This document shows, piece after piece, positions 1 to 11,795 of a stretch of DNA of 64,000 bases. The notes under the pieces were generated by a model, which had not been told where the DNA came from, ran no database searches, and was given only the letters and a program-made list of their open reading frames with translations. The stretch covers positions 27,547 through 91,546 of the forward strand of contig JAKCPI010031582.1 in NCBI GenBank assembly GCA_023213315.1, given 5' to 3'. The position numbers were made by a program, and so were the translations under genes. Each line of letters begins with the position of its first letter. Position 1 is the first letter of the stretch. Source of the DNA: Euborellia annulipes. Taxonomy: Eukaryota > Arthropoda > Insecta > Dermaptera > Anisolabididae.

Positions 1-1737
1 TTAGAACTGCCTTGAGGAGGAAAAGCTCTATGCACTAATAAAAAGGGGCAGGTTTAAAAAAGCGAAAAATTAAAAATTAATGTGTTTTTAAACGACACGA
101 GACCCCAACTAATTTTAGGGTTTTTTTCTATATAAATATTTCGTTTAACTAAATTAAATTAGTGAAGTATTCGAGATGAGAACAAGGAGGGAATTCTTCT
201 ACTAAGTTTTTATTTATTATTTAGTAGTAGTAGTCACAAAGTCCGCCTTCGGTAGGTCAGAGGAGGATGAATGGAATGTGCAAGCAAGGAAGATTTAAGG
301 AAGGATCTTGAGTTCAAGCGAGGGTACCGACTGGACACTGCACAAAAGATTATATTTATGACTGTTTAAAGGGTCAGTCGTATGCGTGCTCTCTTCTTTT
401 TTCAACTGCTGCGTAGCTCCTCCAATAGCCCCTAGTCGTATAACCAGAAAGCTGGTCACAGAGCACAAAGGACGCTCTCTAATTTCCAAGCCATCTTGTA
501 GATTTTGTGTTCCCATATTGAAGAAATTTGATTATAATTAATTTTCCAAAATATTTAAGAGATTCAAATTATTACTACATTACTTCCTGGTCCATGTACT
601 ATATGTGTACTTAATTTGAAATAGATTTATTGAAAATTGTGGATTTCTATAATACATATATGTATATATACATATTCCAGGTATAGGCCTACGTAACGTA
701 CATACGTTTTTCATTTTTATATTGTAAAATATATATACCGGTAGATTAGCCTGGTTTTGCCCTCTCCCTCCAAGTCTCTTTATTCCCCCATAAAAAAGTT
801 GAAAAACGCTATTGAAAGTTTATAATATAAATTTTTCTAAAACAAAAAAATAAATTAAATGAAATTACAAATATTTTTCCAATAAAAAAGATTTACAAAT
901 TTCCTCCATATCACGAACAATCAAATATAATTAGCGATTTAATGGAAGGAATAGAGCCATTATGAAGAGGTTGTTTATTTATTGTTTGGCAAGGATTAAT
1001 CAAAATTAGCGTTGAATCGATTGAATGGTGGAGTAATCTCTCAAGTATTCATGGCCAGATGGCAACCGACAGACAAACAATAGGCGACAGACGGTGACAG
1101 ACGCAAGACACAGTCACTCACTCTCTGCACAGATGATGATCAACCAACGCCATTCGCCATACGCTTGTTTGTCTGCCTTTTGAGGATTTAGCAAACACTT
1201 TTCGGTCATTTGGATCTCTATTTAATCTTACGTACTTTCACCAAAATTATTCTTATATCTAATTTTTTTTTTTTTTTTGACGTTTTAAGAATATATTGTT
1301 AATTTATTACATATCTTGAGATTATATAATCGATTTTAGAGTTTCATTCCTTAATCATTCAATGGATTGTCCAATTGAGTGAGATTTGCATTTTTACTTT
1401 TTAAATTGAGAGAGAAACAAGCCGTGCCTTCATAAATCTGACACTTGCTAAAGAATAATATCAAGAACCAAAAAGAAATAGGGAAGAAGAGAAGTCTATT
1501 CAAAAGATCTAATGACGATTCATTACAGTAAAGAGGAGCAACCAAGCGCATTTGTTAAATCTTCCTAGAAAATTAAAAAAATCACCTCTCAAGTAAAGAA
1601 TCTAAAATATTCTTTAAACCTCAATTTCAAGTTTCTCGAATTTGATTTAATAAGAGTATCGGAACTAAAAGGTATCTTATATTTTGCTATTAAAAAAAGT
1701 CTATTTATATAAAATATTTTCTGTTTATATTTATTTT
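1..1737. other. No recognisable gene; AT-rich single-copy sequence
   Basis: I see no supported coding region. Patches of more complex, less AT-rich sequence at about 240-510 and 1040-1190 do not resemble any repeat elsewhere in the window. They could be conserved non-coding DNA, but that is only an impression from base composition. Confidence 0.5.
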
Positions 1738-1905
1738 GTCTCCCCGACTCCGGGAATTAAACTCGGGATCTCCAGCATCGGTGTGCTTCAGCTCCCAAGC
1801 ACTTGTTGTCGAAAGTCCGGTGGATTAGTGAAAGTGGAAGCGCACCCGTTAGGCTAGAGATCCTAGTTTCAGTTCCCAAGGATCATGGCTTGGAGTACTA
1901 TCAAA
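1738..1905. repeat. Two divergent tRNA-like SINE heads
   Basis: The minus strand over 1745-1838 carries a B-box-like GAGTTTAATTCCC followed by an A/T-rich tail. The plus strand over 1826-1905 carries a second B-box-like AGTTTCAGTTCCC followed by CAAGGATCATGGCTTGG. The plus part resembles 30448-30510, where ATTCGATTCCCGGGGACCATGG occurs in the same place relative to the tail. I infer decayed tRNA-derived SINEs inserted head to head. No target-site duplication was found. Confidence 0.45.
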
Positions 1906-1946
1906 ATAAATGAATGTAACCTTTTCATATAAAATTCCAGCATTAT

Positions 1947-2125
1947 GTCTGTGTGTGTGTGTGTAAACACGATTGCTTAAAAACCAAAGCAGCTAGATCG
2001 ATGAAATTTGGTATATGCTCCTTAAACTAAAATTGTAGACTTCTATCAACGTTTGGAGTAAATACGTCACTTGGAAGTAGTACTTTACTTAAAAATTTTT
2101 TTCAAAAATTTTGAAATCTTCAATT
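1947..2125 (+). mobile_element. GT-anchored repeat, family H fragment
   Basis: A short GT microsatellite is followed by ACACGATTGCTTAAAAACC, AGCTAGATCGATGAAATTTG and TACTTTACTTAAAAA. The same string recurs almost unchanged at 30138-30310, so this is a dispersed repeat. Its layout (GT run, short spacer, CTTAAAAAC, AGCTAG, TGAAATTT) parallels family A. It has no coding capacity, and its ends are not defined. Confidence 0.7.
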
Positions 2126-2283
2126 TTTTTGTTATATTATGATAAATTACTCTATTTTAAAAAGTTTTTATTATTTAACATTTTTTCGAAAACTGAACAG
2201 TTTTTGAAAAAATCACAGAAGAAATAGAAAATTTTTGTTAATTTTGATAAAAAAATAAAAACAAAATCATACAGGTGTCATTA

Positions 2284-2563
2284 GCCCCCGGGTGTGGCGT
2301 AGTAGGTAGCGTGCCTACCTCCTATACCAAACGTCGCGGGTTCGGACCCAGGCAGTCCGATGATTTTATTTAAGCCATTCGGATACCAGATGGCTTAAAT
2401 AGAAATGCCTGAACCCACAATAGATAATATATATTACAACGGTTATCGTCAAAGTCTTAAATGGCCTAAGTTGCCGAAAAGACTGTATGAATGTGTGTGT
2501 GAGTGTGAGTGTGAATGAGAAAAAAAAGTGTGAATGTTTTTTTAAAAACAAAAAAAAAAAAAA
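2284..2563 (+). mobile_element. Full-length tRNA-derived SINE (family B) with 15-bp TSD
   Basis: The element is a 280-bp retroposon. The head has an A-box-like TGGCGTAGTAGGTAG and a B-box GGTTCGGACCC, the internal RNA polymerase III promoter of a tRNA. The body contains an inverted pair (AAGCCATTCGGATACC / GATGGCTTAAAT). The tail holds the stem-loop AAATGGCC..GCCGAAA (2453-2484), a TGTGTGAGTG-rich stretch, and poly-A. Perfect copies of ATACAGGTGTCATTA flank it (2269-2283 and 2564-2578), showing target-primed insertion. Because the duplication is perfect, the insertion looks fairly young. Confidence 0.92.
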
Positions 2564-2632
2564 ATACAGGTGTCATTAAAAAAAAAGGGTAAATATAAAC
2601 AAATGAATTTGTGAAACAAAACAACGAATATT

Positions 2633-2787
2633 AAGGTGCGTACACATCTGCGCTCTGCTCCGCTCGCGAGCACCATGTTCGTTAGATTAGTACGGGTTTG
2701 AGCAGCTCGCGAGCATCTCAAAACCCGTACTAATCTAACGAACATGGTGCTCGCGAGCGGAGCAGAGCGCAGATGTGTACGCACCTT
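2633..2787. repeat. Near-perfect 155-bp palindrome
   Basis: Arms of about 70 bp (2633-2702 and 2717-2787) are inverted copies beginning AAGGTGCGTACACATCTG and ending in its complement, with a 14-bp centre. It is much more GC-rich than its surroundings. The outer flanks are AT-rich with no clear duplication. This is most likely a foldback-type non-autonomous DNA element. The AAGGTGCGTACACA start resembles repeats I recall from hemipteran genomes, but I cannot confirm that here. Confidence 0.85.
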
Positions 2788-3641
2788 TATATATATCAAT
2801 AATATACATGTATTTTTTTTAAATATTTTTTTTTTTCACGGGCTTCTTTAATATTTTGAACAATTATGCAGTAACACATCCTGAACGAACAAATGATTTC
2901 CATTTTTCATTCATTTCTATGCATAAGGTTATAAACAGGGTTTTGTTTTGTGAGTGAGAGCCGGAGGCCAGGAGTGGCGCTTGGGGATCATGAATATGTG
3001 ATGGACATCCTGGATGCAACATCTATGCCTAGTCACATTCGTATTACGCATGTTACGCATGTTCATACATGTTTGTTCGTATCGGGAAAGAATAGCATGC
3101 GCATATGCGACATAAGCCGTCAGGCTGCCTATATATGGCCGCCCAATGAATGTATTCAAATAGAGTCAAGTTGAGCTCATCGCTCATACTGGAAAAATAT
3201 TCTAATTTATTCGGAAAAGAATTGCTTTTTTTTTGTTTTGGCAAGGGATAATTTTTGCAAATTTCTTTAAAATGGGATTGTCATTCAATTTCACGCAAAA
3301 AATATTCATAAAATTTTATGATTCATTGTGTTCCCTGTTGGCTTTAGGCGGGATCAATTTAAATAAAAATCCTGTCTTTGAAAAAATAAGGAAAGTGATT
3401 ACATTTTTTTATTTAAATACCAAGTATTTTAAATAATGGATAAAATCTAATAGTCTCTGACGCCCAAAAATATTTTTTTTTATATCTTATTTAAAGGGAA
3501 ATATTTGTATAGGGGTAACGGAGAGAGAAGGGTGGTCACTTGCTTGAAAATGGTAGGCGGGATAGAGCTCTTACTCTCTCTCCCTAAAATAAAAAAATTG
3601 GAAAAATCATTTAATTTTCTCCCAACCGTCTCTCTCTATAC
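2788..3641. other. No recognisable gene
   Basis: Open frames on both strands overlap in 2929-3244 without splice signals or recognisable motifs. The patch at 2950-3175 is unusually GC-balanced and single copy in this window. I assign no function. Confidence 0.4.
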
Positions 3642-3876
3642 ATTTTTTTTTCAAACACACTTTTTTTCCCAGTCACATGCATACAGTCTTTTCGGCAACT
3701 TAGGCCATTTAAGACTTTTACGATAACCGATGTTAATGAATATATCTATTAGAGGCATTCTATTTAAGTCATTTGGTATCCAAATGGCTTAAATAAAACT
3801 GGACTGCCTGGGATCCGAACCCGCGACTCTTGGCATTCAAGGCAGGCGCGCTACAAACTACACCAAGCCCGAGGGC
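3642..3876 (-). mobile_element. tRNA-derived SINE, family B
   Basis: This is a minus-strand copy of the SINE at 2284-2563: head with GGATCCGAACCC (B-box complement), body AAGTCATTTGGTATCCAAATG, tail stem-loop at about 3686-3717, and poly-T on the plus strand. A 10-bp duplication CTCTCTATAC flanks it (3632-3641 and 3877-3886). It is more diverged than the first copy. Confidence 0.85.
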
Positions 3877-3975
3877 CTCTCTATACTTAATCAAGAATCC
3901 TATATATATTAAAGATTTGAATCATTTACCAATCAAATTTGTTATTTTAAAATTGTTTTATTAATTTGCCCTTAT

Positions 3976-4443
3976 ATTAGAAATTATGATCAACAGGCTG
4001 AGGGGCGATGTCATGTTCATCTCTCGCCTAATTGGTGGCTACATAAGTTGTCCTGAGCTACTCGCTAGATTGGATATTCGGGTACCACATTATTCTTCTA
4101 GGGATCGCCATGTTTTTTATATTAAAACAAAAAGAACAAATTACTCAAAGAATGGCGGTCTCACTAGAATGATGGGAGTGGCTAACGAGGTCTGCGCTCG
4201 ATTGTCCCTAGATATTCTTGCTGCTGAGCCCAGAGAGATAAGGAGAGGGCTAGTATTGTCACATTTTGTCTAAGTGACTGATATGTTTTATAAGTTGTTC
4301 TGGATTTGATAAAATTTAAAAATTGTAACTTTTGTATTCTCTATGGGTTGTGAGTTTGTATTGGTGTGTTTGTATGTGTATTGTTATTGGGCATTTGTAA
4401 TTGGGCGCTGCCCGTTTATAAGAAATAAATAAATAAATAAACA
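3976..4443 (+). mobile_element. 5'-truncated non-LTR (LINE) retrotransposon, 3' end
   Basis: The piece consists of the C-terminal part of a reverse-transcriptase ORF plus a 3' UTR ending in repeated AAATAAATAAAT. Imperfect flanking repeats TTGCCCTTATA (3965-3975) and TTGTCCTATA (4444-4453) fit a target-site duplication. 5' truncation and a short-repeat tail are usual for Jockey/CR1-like LINEs. The clade cannot be fixed from this piece. Confidence 0.75.
3986..4273 (+). pseudogene. C-terminal end of LINE ORF2 (truncated)
   Basis: The 95-codon open frame matches the C-terminal signature of LINE reverse-transcriptase proteins: RLDIRVPHYSSRDRHVFYI followed by TNYSKNGGLTRMMGVANEV. That region in intact elements follows the thumb domain and often reads RVP..TR....LF.....TNY...SPL.R. 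The polymerase palm with its catalytic aspartates is missing, so it cannot encode an active enzyme. The reading frame is intact to the stop. The Met used here is simply the first one after the truncation point. Confidence 0.75.
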
Positions 4444-4453
4444 TTGTCCTATA

Positions 4454-5483
4454 AAAAAAAAAAAAAAATTTCAATGAAATTGCCAAATGGGATAAGCAGA
4501 ATTAGTTAGGGCTTTAGAAAAATCTTAAGTTATGATTTCTTAATTTTGTATAATAAATTAATTATGAAATATCAAATATCAATGAATAATATTAATATTT
4601 AATATTTTACTAACGATTCTAAATAAATAATATAAATCAAAAAGCAATGGATCTTAATAGTCATTATGCAAATAGCATACATAGAATTAATTAATAATTC
4701 TAACGACTTTCGCATTTAAATTCAATTTCTTATTTAGGTCTTGGGATTTCTGTTCACAGAGATGAAAAAAAACACACAACTTGAGTTCAAATTAATTATA
4801 TATAGACGAAATACAGACTTGAATGTTATTTATGAAATGTATGATGAATGTTTGCACATTATCCTAAGCGCTAATTTGAGGTGCGTAGGGCGTTTCTATT
4901 TCGCGTTCTTGACAAATTGCAGAGAGATCTAACTGCATGAGTTTGCCACCTGAGAATGAAATGACCTCACCTACCTCACTCTTTAAATATTTCCCTTCGC
5001 GATGATGATTAATGATTCATTATTTATTTATTTTTTTAATATGTTTATTTATTATTTTTACACATGTATAACATGATTTATAGTAATTAAAATTGTTACA
5101 ATTCAAAAGCTTATTTAAAATACAAAGCTTTGAAACGAGTTTTATTTAAATATCATTGTGGTAGAGAGAGAAAAAAATTGTTTAAATATTTATTCAGCGA
5201 TAATTAATAGTGATAGGTACATGTTAACAAACTATTATGAACTGTCACTGAAACATTTGAAAGTTAACGATATAACAAGAACTGTTTTCTATGGGATGTT
5301 TTGTTGAATTATAGTGAATAATTCATTATACGAAAAAAAAATGTAGAAAATATTTATTAATGCTTAACAAGAAATTAATAATGGAGGGATGGAGATATAA
5401 TAATCACAGCCACAACTTCAAGCAAGAAATTAATAATATACATAAATAAAATAACTCCTCCAATCATTTAAAGACTGTTTAAC
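4454..5483. other. AT-rich stretch, nothing recognised
   Basis: It holds homopolymer and AT-rich sequence. The open frame at 4741-4932 has no recognisable motif and no supported splice context, so I do not call it a gene. Confidence 0.5.
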
Positions 5484-5896
5484 AGGTCTATTCTCTAAAA
5501 ACAGAAGTTAAAATTTAAAATGAACAAATGGGTGTTAAAAAGTAATGTAGAAACAATCAGCGTTAAAAAATGCTATTCTCTAAACAAAGTTTTAACAGCG
5601 ACGTTAACATGTTGCTTTTATTTCAAAGCTATCAAAATCATAACCTTACTTTTTAGGTTAAGGACGCCATGTTTATTTTAAACACGACGTTAAAATATTA
5701 AAGGAACCCCCTAGACATGGCAATAATTTTTACTAAATGTTAAAACTTTGGCTTTAAATTTTTGTTTACAGAATAGCTATTTGAGGTAAGGAAGTGATTT
5801 TGAATAGCATTTTTTAACGCTGATTGTTTTTACATTACTTTTTAACACTCATTTGTTAATTTTAAATTTTAACGCCTGTTTTTAGAGAATAGACCT
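5484..5896. mobile_element. 413-bp MITE with ~95-bp inverted termini
   Basis: The left end AGGTCTATTCTCTAAAAAC and the right end TTTTTAGAGAATAGACCT are inverted copies, and the similarity continues inward for about 95 bp to GCGTTAAAAAATGCTATT / AATAGCATTTTTTAACGC. The centre is AT-rich with no coding capacity. I see no clear target duplication, so the superfamily is unassigned. Confidence 0.8.
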
Positions 5897-6263
5897 ATAT
5901 CTTATATGAGGTAAGTTCAGACAGTTTATTTTATCACTTTATATTATTGTCAGAAGGGAAAGTGAGCGGGGAACAAAAGAGTCAGATTCATTGACTTTTT
6001 TCGTGAAAATGTATGCCTCCTTCAACCCAGTTAAAATTATCGACTACATAGATGTTCATTCTTTGAATATGTCATTTAGTTATTTTGTAAAATATAACTT
6101 TGTTATTTTTTTGACTTAGAAAGACTTTCAGCAGCAGTCAAAATGTCCCTATGAAAACGTACGCTGTGTTGAAAATTAAAGAAGAGAAACTTCCATTCAA
6201 AATTTATATTCACAGCAGGAGAAATTTTAGGAAATTTTTACTATTGATTGAAATAATCAAAGC

Positions 6264-6467
6264 AGAGCTGAGGTGTCGGTGTCGGCGATGTCTACAAATT
6301 TAAGAGGTGTCGGCCCTGAAAATAATTTCCATTGAATTTTGCTTAGCCGGCATAATATAAAATGATTCATAAAATACAGTAGGCTATTTTAAGCACAAAA
6401 AATACAAAATCTTCTTTAATTTTCTCAGTGTCGGTGTCGACATATTTTTCCACCGAGACCCCAGCCT
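6264..6467. mobile_element. Possible short MITE with TCGGTG termini
   Basis: AGAGCTGAGGTGTCGGTG at the left matches the complement of CACCGAGACCCCAGCCT at the right, with a few mismatches. GTGTCGGTGTCGGCG and GTGTCGGTGTCGACA occur inside each end. No target duplication is visible, so this is a weaker call than the other MITEs. Confidence 0.45.
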
Positions 6468-7320
6468 AGGAAATAATTTTCTATTGAATTTTACATTATA
6501 AACTGGTTTTCGAGGAAATGTGATAAGTCTAATCGAGCCTTTTTCTTGTTCCCGATTGACATCATCATTTAAGAAAATTCAAATTTGCTGGGCCTTTAGC
6601 CTACGCACATAACCTCCACACTACTTCATTTACGTGGCTTTGGAGGGTGCGCTGAGTGAGAGGAACATTTCGTAATTATCTTAGGAACATAAATTGAACT
6701 TAAAGTTTCAATTCAAAAAAATTGAATTATTATTTATTCTATTCAGTCAGTATAATAAAATGAAGAAGATATAAAAAGTAAATTCTAAAAAAATGTCTGC
6801 ATACTCAAAGAAGGAATCAGATTGCTTATTTTGTATAAACCATAAAGCCTTCTGCATAATCGTGCCCAGACTAAAACAGAGATCAGAGAGACGAGACTTT
6901 AATATTTCCACATTAATTATCATCGTGGATAATGTCTTTGCATATGTAACAGCATTGGCCAACCAGTGACTTATGAATACTCAATGAATCTAAAGGGAGG
7001 AGGCCCTCAGGGGGAGATAGATGCATCCCGCTCGGATCGGATTATGGTGACTGAGTTTCTCCCACTTCACAAGCAACCATAAAGGTCCATTAATTTCCGA
7101 ATGTCGCTCATTCACCACTATTATTATTAACATGTGGAAAAAATGATATAATCCTCTTATAGATTGACTAGATATCTTCACCCTTCTTCCTTGTAGGAAA
7201 TATACATTATATGATTATAATAAAAAGGAACAAGAGAAAACCTGAATGAGAAATTTTTCATAATTATAGAATATGGAATTGGCACTATATCACGTCAATG
7301 CCTATATACACTTCTGAATT
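6468..7320. other. Single-copy non-coding stretch
   Basis: No gene is recognised. The block at about 6950-7190 is more complex than its surroundings and contains CCATTAATTTCC (homeodomain-type core). It is not similar to any repeat in the window. It could be regulatory DNA. Confidence 0.35.
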
Positions 7321-7337
7321 ATTATTTCTAATTTTGT

Positions 7338-7580
7338 CTTCTTCTTCTTCTGTCTTCGCCATATTCCCGCGATGCGGGGTCCGGGGACCTCACTTATTCC
7401 CTCCAACCCTAGCTGCGTTTTTGCGACCGAGAAGGATAGAACAGGTCGGCCTGTCGCACGGTCTGTTGAAGAGGAAGGAAGAGACTAAACATACAAAGAA
7501 CAGAAGGACAGAAGACCCCAGCTCGGGCAGCTCGAGGTCGCCATCCACGTATCCACAAGATGTGGTGGACCCCTGAGCGA
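7338..7580 (-). mobile_element. SINE-K copy 1 (243 bp) with 17-bp TSD
   Basis: Perfect duplications ATTATTTCTAATTTTGT (7321-7337 and 7581-7597) bracket the element. On the plus strand it starts with (CTT)n, so the retroposon lies on the minus strand with a (GAA)n tail. Conserved blocks shared with 29687-29929 and 48060-48295 include GATGCGGGGTC, CCAGCTCGGGCAGCTCG, TCGCCATCCACGTA and CCACAAGATGTGG. I do not recognise its head as tRNA, 5S or 7SL. Overlapping open frames within it are by-products of its higher GC content. Confidence 0.9.
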
Positions 7581-7597
7581 ATTATTTCTAATTTTGT

Positions 7598-9660
7598 AAA
7601 CATTATACAATTATCTATGAAAGTAAATTGGCTAATTTTTGTTTTGAAATGATGGTAAGAGTTTTATAAAAGGTCGGAATTTGTAGGCTCAACAATTTGT
7701 ATAACTTAATATAACTACTTATCCACAGGTAATTATCTAAATAAAGAAGATTTTTATTACCACTTTATTTATAATATTTGTATAAGATAATCTTTTCTTT
7801 TTCTTTGTCATTATATGATATGCACCCTTTTGATTTAGGGGCGCTCAGGCCCGAAATAATAAATTATTCATTGGCGCCCGATGAATCTTCAATAGGAAAT
7901 ATGAATAAATAACTAAATGGTTTTCGAATAGATATTTCCGCTCGACCTAAAAGGGGTTATTGAAATTTCAACGCAATGAAGTGAATAAGAAAGCGGAACC
8001 GAAACGTATCGATGAATGAATCATCACACTCTTAGAAAGAAAAAATAATTAAAATATAATAGTATATCAACAATTAGAAGAGATAATAGAAATAATTCAA
8101 GACCTCCAATAACGGGACAGAGGTTGATTTCAATTTTTAACAGTTATGAATGTTAATAGGCGAGAGTTAATAATTACAGCCTAATAGAAATGAAATAATA
8201 ATAGATTGACGTGTAAATTTCATAGGGCTGCAGGGGCTGAGATTGTTGTTCTGATTCCATGGCGTGAAACTATAAAAAATATCTCATAAAAGAAATAATT
8301 AATCATAGACCTGTTATTAAAAAATGAGCTTTAAATTACTAGGAGAGCTTAATGTATAATATAATTATGAGAAATATTTATGGAAGATTTGTGATATGAA
8401 TATAAAATTTCTAGCGTTTATATAATATTTTACGGTTGTTTATATATTATTAATAATTTTACAACCATTTGAAAAATATGTGAAAATTTTAAATTATTGA
8501 ATTTTAATCAAAATCGTTACGATTGATTTTGAGAAAATAATAAAAAACGAAAAAATATAGACTAAAATTCTACTAGACCTACTCTTTAACTATTCAAAAT
8601 CTTAGTTTTATTTGCCAGAAAAAGAAAGACCATTTTGCGTGATACACCTTTTAAGAGTCAGTCACTCTAAACTATTATTTCCCTCAAAATCTTACCCAGA
8701 ATTTTTGACGATTTGGTCACTATACTTTCTCTCTATACAATACAATTAACATATATTGGTAATAGATAGTAAAAATTAATTCCGTTACTCTTTTTTCTTG
8801 TCCAAAATACCCTTCACTACTTTAATTATTATAAAAAACTTCAGCCACGATTTTCCTAACAAAAGTTATTTATTATATTTTTAGAATATTCTATTGGGTT
8901 AATAAATGTTACTTTAAGATCAAAATTTTGTATTTGTAGCTATAAATTCAGTGTGATTTTTTTTTAAGTGAGACAATTAAATGTATTTATTTTCCTTTTT
9001 ACTACTCGCCTTAATTACCTTTTCACGTTTTTAGTACATATCAGATTCGTTCTATAATATTTCTAGAATTTATATATTTTAATTTTAGTTATATATTTGA
9101 TATATTGAACATATTCAGTAAATGTGTATAGATGGCAATGTACGGGACGTTAAGGAGGAGAAAACGAGCTTCCTTTTTCTCTCTAAATTGAACTGGTGAG
9201 AGAAAAGGAAGCTTTAAACATCGCCCTAGTTTGGAATATATAATATCGCCTGCTGAGAATCATAGTGGCGAAAGTCCGAAAATTCAACTTTCGAGCTTAT
9301 TTTTTTCAATTTTTATATTTTTCTCCTTGATTCCTGATTCATCTCATAAGTATGATATTAAAAGAAATTAAATTATGAAAATTTTTGAAATAATAACCCC
9401 TTTCCTCCCTCCCTTGTCAAAATTATAATCATAGAATAGTGATTTTCTTCGAATATAGTATAGAGCTAATATTAATAATATTATCCATAGATTTATAATA
9501 TTTCTCTGTTCAAAAACATTTTAACATTTCAATTTTTTCGTCACTAACATGAGTTGTTCAAGTTTAACGAATAGAGCTATTCGAATCTACTATTTAAAAA
9601 AAAAAATCTTCCCACAAAAGCTTTTATTCAGAATTTGAATTTATCAAATAGAGTGTGACG
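7598..9660. other. AT-rich gene-free stretch
   Basis: I see no coding region or long repeat except the hairpin at 9167-9214. Confidence 0.5.
9167..9214. other. 17-bp-stem hairpin
   Basis: AGCTTCCTTTTTCTCTC pairs with GAGAGAAAAGGAAGCTT across a 14-nt loop, with one bulge. The surrounding 9137-9300 block is less AT-rich than the rest. It is shorter than a usual microRNA precursor, so I call it only an inverted repeat. Confidence 0.5.
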
Positions 9661-9935
9661 AAAGGACCAAGAAACAGACGGTGGACGCTTGGGAATTTTA
9701 TCAAAATATATATACGGATAAAAGAATCTTTTTTAAAAAGTTAAAAGGGGGCGTGAAGTGTTTTTTCACCCTTTTAGCACCGGAAGCGGAAACGAGAGAG
9801 CAATAGATCATCATCATAGGACGTTTCGAAGGCGCCCAACGCAGCGCGCTGATTAACGTCGCAAATGATTTGGCTAGAGCTAAAGTAGAAGTCTTGTTGG
9901 CCCATGAATCTCCCATCACGGAAACAGGTTATTAG
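9661..9935. other. Complex single-copy island (possible conserved non-coding DNA)
   Basis: A GC-richer, non-repetitive block includes GCGCGCTGATTAACGTCGC and AAATGATTTGGCTAGAGC. The only open frame, on the minus strand, has no protein-family resemblance. It stands out from the AT-rich surroundings, which is why I list it. A regulatory role is inference. Confidence 0.3.
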
Positions 9936-10700
9936 CAGCAAGTGAGCACAGTTTGTCTCTTTTTAGTGAGATATGACTATGAAAAACTGTCATTAAAGTA
10001 GAGAGAAAAAGAAGAAGCGGTTCCGCGATTATCGGATGATTTAGAAAAGGACAGGTGTTTTGCGGGAAAACTTAATTAGAACTCTCGCTTGAAATAGTCA
10101 CGAAAAAACAACTTTATTAATAAGCGAAACGAATTTGAATTTAAAAGAGAAGAAAATTTGGCTACGAAAAATCAAGAGAATTTTAAAATTAAGTATGGAT
10201 TATATGTGAGTAAAATCAGATATAAAAAAATTCTTATTACAGTAGCAATGGTTATGATTCAATTTTAAAAATTTTTTACTATTCTCGAGATTTTTTTTAA
10301 ACAAAATTATTAATAAAAACAAATACTACAAAAAAAGAATGTATATACTCCCCTTAAAAAAAGAACAAATATTTTGATTAAACCTACAATTTAATTATTT
10401 ATCCCTCACACAAAGGGGAGATCGGAATTCAGAGGGTTGAAAAATAGGAGGCTGCGTTTAATTTGAATCGATTCTTCAAACATTCGATGGCTACCGGTAG
10501 AGAACTATAATTAATATAATATAAATGCCGAACATATAAAGCGATAGCGTGCCTTTATTAGATGGTATTTAATTATTTTAAATGTAGCTCGGATTGAAGT
10601 AGAAAGCTTTAATTAAACTAAGACAGAAGAATATAAAAGAGTGAACAAACAGGATTATCAAAATAATCCTCTAATATTATCTAATGATAATCATTAGAGT
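9936..10700. other. AT-rich stretch, nothing recognised
   Basis: No gene, repeat copy or structure could be supported here. Confidence 0.5.
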
Positions 10701-11070
10701 TACATGACTTGGAGCTAGTGAGCATGCGAGCGAGAGAGCAATCTCAAAGAGACGGATGTGGAGATGTTCCGGCCAGCTGCCGAAATATTATCTGAAATAT
10801 TAAATAGAACTTTAATGACCAGGTTTGGATGTTTAAGAATCGTTACGAGATGAGAAGATGTTTGGAGCAAAAGCAAGCAAGAAAACGTCATATTAGAAGC
10901 CATGTTGGAAAAGCAACCAATAGTAAATCGAGTTTGTCCTGAGTCGGCGCCAGGCGTGCATTGATTTCGGCGCCGGAGGGTTTGGGGGTGCGTCGTCCCT
11001 GGCAACCGTGCTCGTTGACATGGTAACAAATACGCTCGATACATGTGCATTTTGCATTCCTCCTCACATT
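10701..11070. other. Complex single-copy island (possible conserved non-coding DNA)
   Basis: A 119-codon minus-strand open frame crosses 10715-11074 but shows no domain, coding bias or splice context that I can support. The sequence is unique in the window and comparatively GC-balanced, with the palindromic pair CGGCGCCAGG and TCGGCGCCGGA. It may be regulatory or a decayed exon. Confidence 0.3.
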
Positions 11071-11693
11071 TCAAATTAAAATGAATATTGATAATTTAAT
11101 TTGAAATTTCATTTTACCTAGTGGCAATTGAAAGAGGGACATCGTGAAGAAAAAATGTAATTTAAATAAATTGTTTATTCTTATAAAACAAAGTACTAAA
11201 AAAAAAAAACTCCATCTAAACATTCAAAATAAATTACTGTAAAATTGATTTCCTCAAGTTTGTTTGTTCCCTTAATAAAATAAATAAGCAATTAGAATTA
11301 AGAGTGTATAATAAACATGTATAGAATTAAAAAAAATTTTTAAATAGTTTTGGGTCGTGTTTTCAAAAGCTGTCAATTAATTTATCTGACATTAATTAAA
11401 AGCAAAAGGTTCCGATTAAATGAACTCAAACCTAAATCCATGTAATTACTCTTTTACTTTGTTGCTGACTCAGTAAAAATAAAATAAATATAGGGTGAGA
11501 GAGAATTGGAATTTTAATTCAATTAAAAGAGGAAACTTAATATTTGATATAAGAGGTTGAAATTTTAAATCTTTTGGTGGCAAATATTGATATAATGGTG
11601 GAATTATGTTGAAGAGAACTTAACAATGTATTTTAATTGTACTCCTTATTGACGAATTTTTTTTATTATTCCTTTCGAATATTGTTTATGCGG
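11071..11693. other. AT-rich stretch, nothing recognised
   Basis: Homopolymer-rich sequence without supported features. Confidence 0.5.
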
Positions 11694-11735
11694 CACCGGA
11701 GGATTTTCAACATGCTGGTTCCTCGAGGCCACTCA
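11694..11735. repeat. Short dispersed repeat fragment
   Basis: AACATGCTGGTTCCTCGAGG resembles CACATGCTGTTTCCTCGGTG at 18838, and both are followed by CCAC. It is a fragment of a dispersed repeat whose full form is not visible here. Confidence 0.5.
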
Positions 11736-11795
11736 GCTATTTCTCCCACCCCCACCCCTTCCTCCTCCCAGACTATTGATCAAAAAATCTTATTC

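Noticed and set aside
9167..9214. microRNA precursor
   Set aside because: The stem is only 17 bp with a 14-nt loop, too short for a typical precursor.
10715..11074. 119-codon minus-strand frame
   Set aside because: No domain, splice context or coding bias that I could support; listed only as a complex island.
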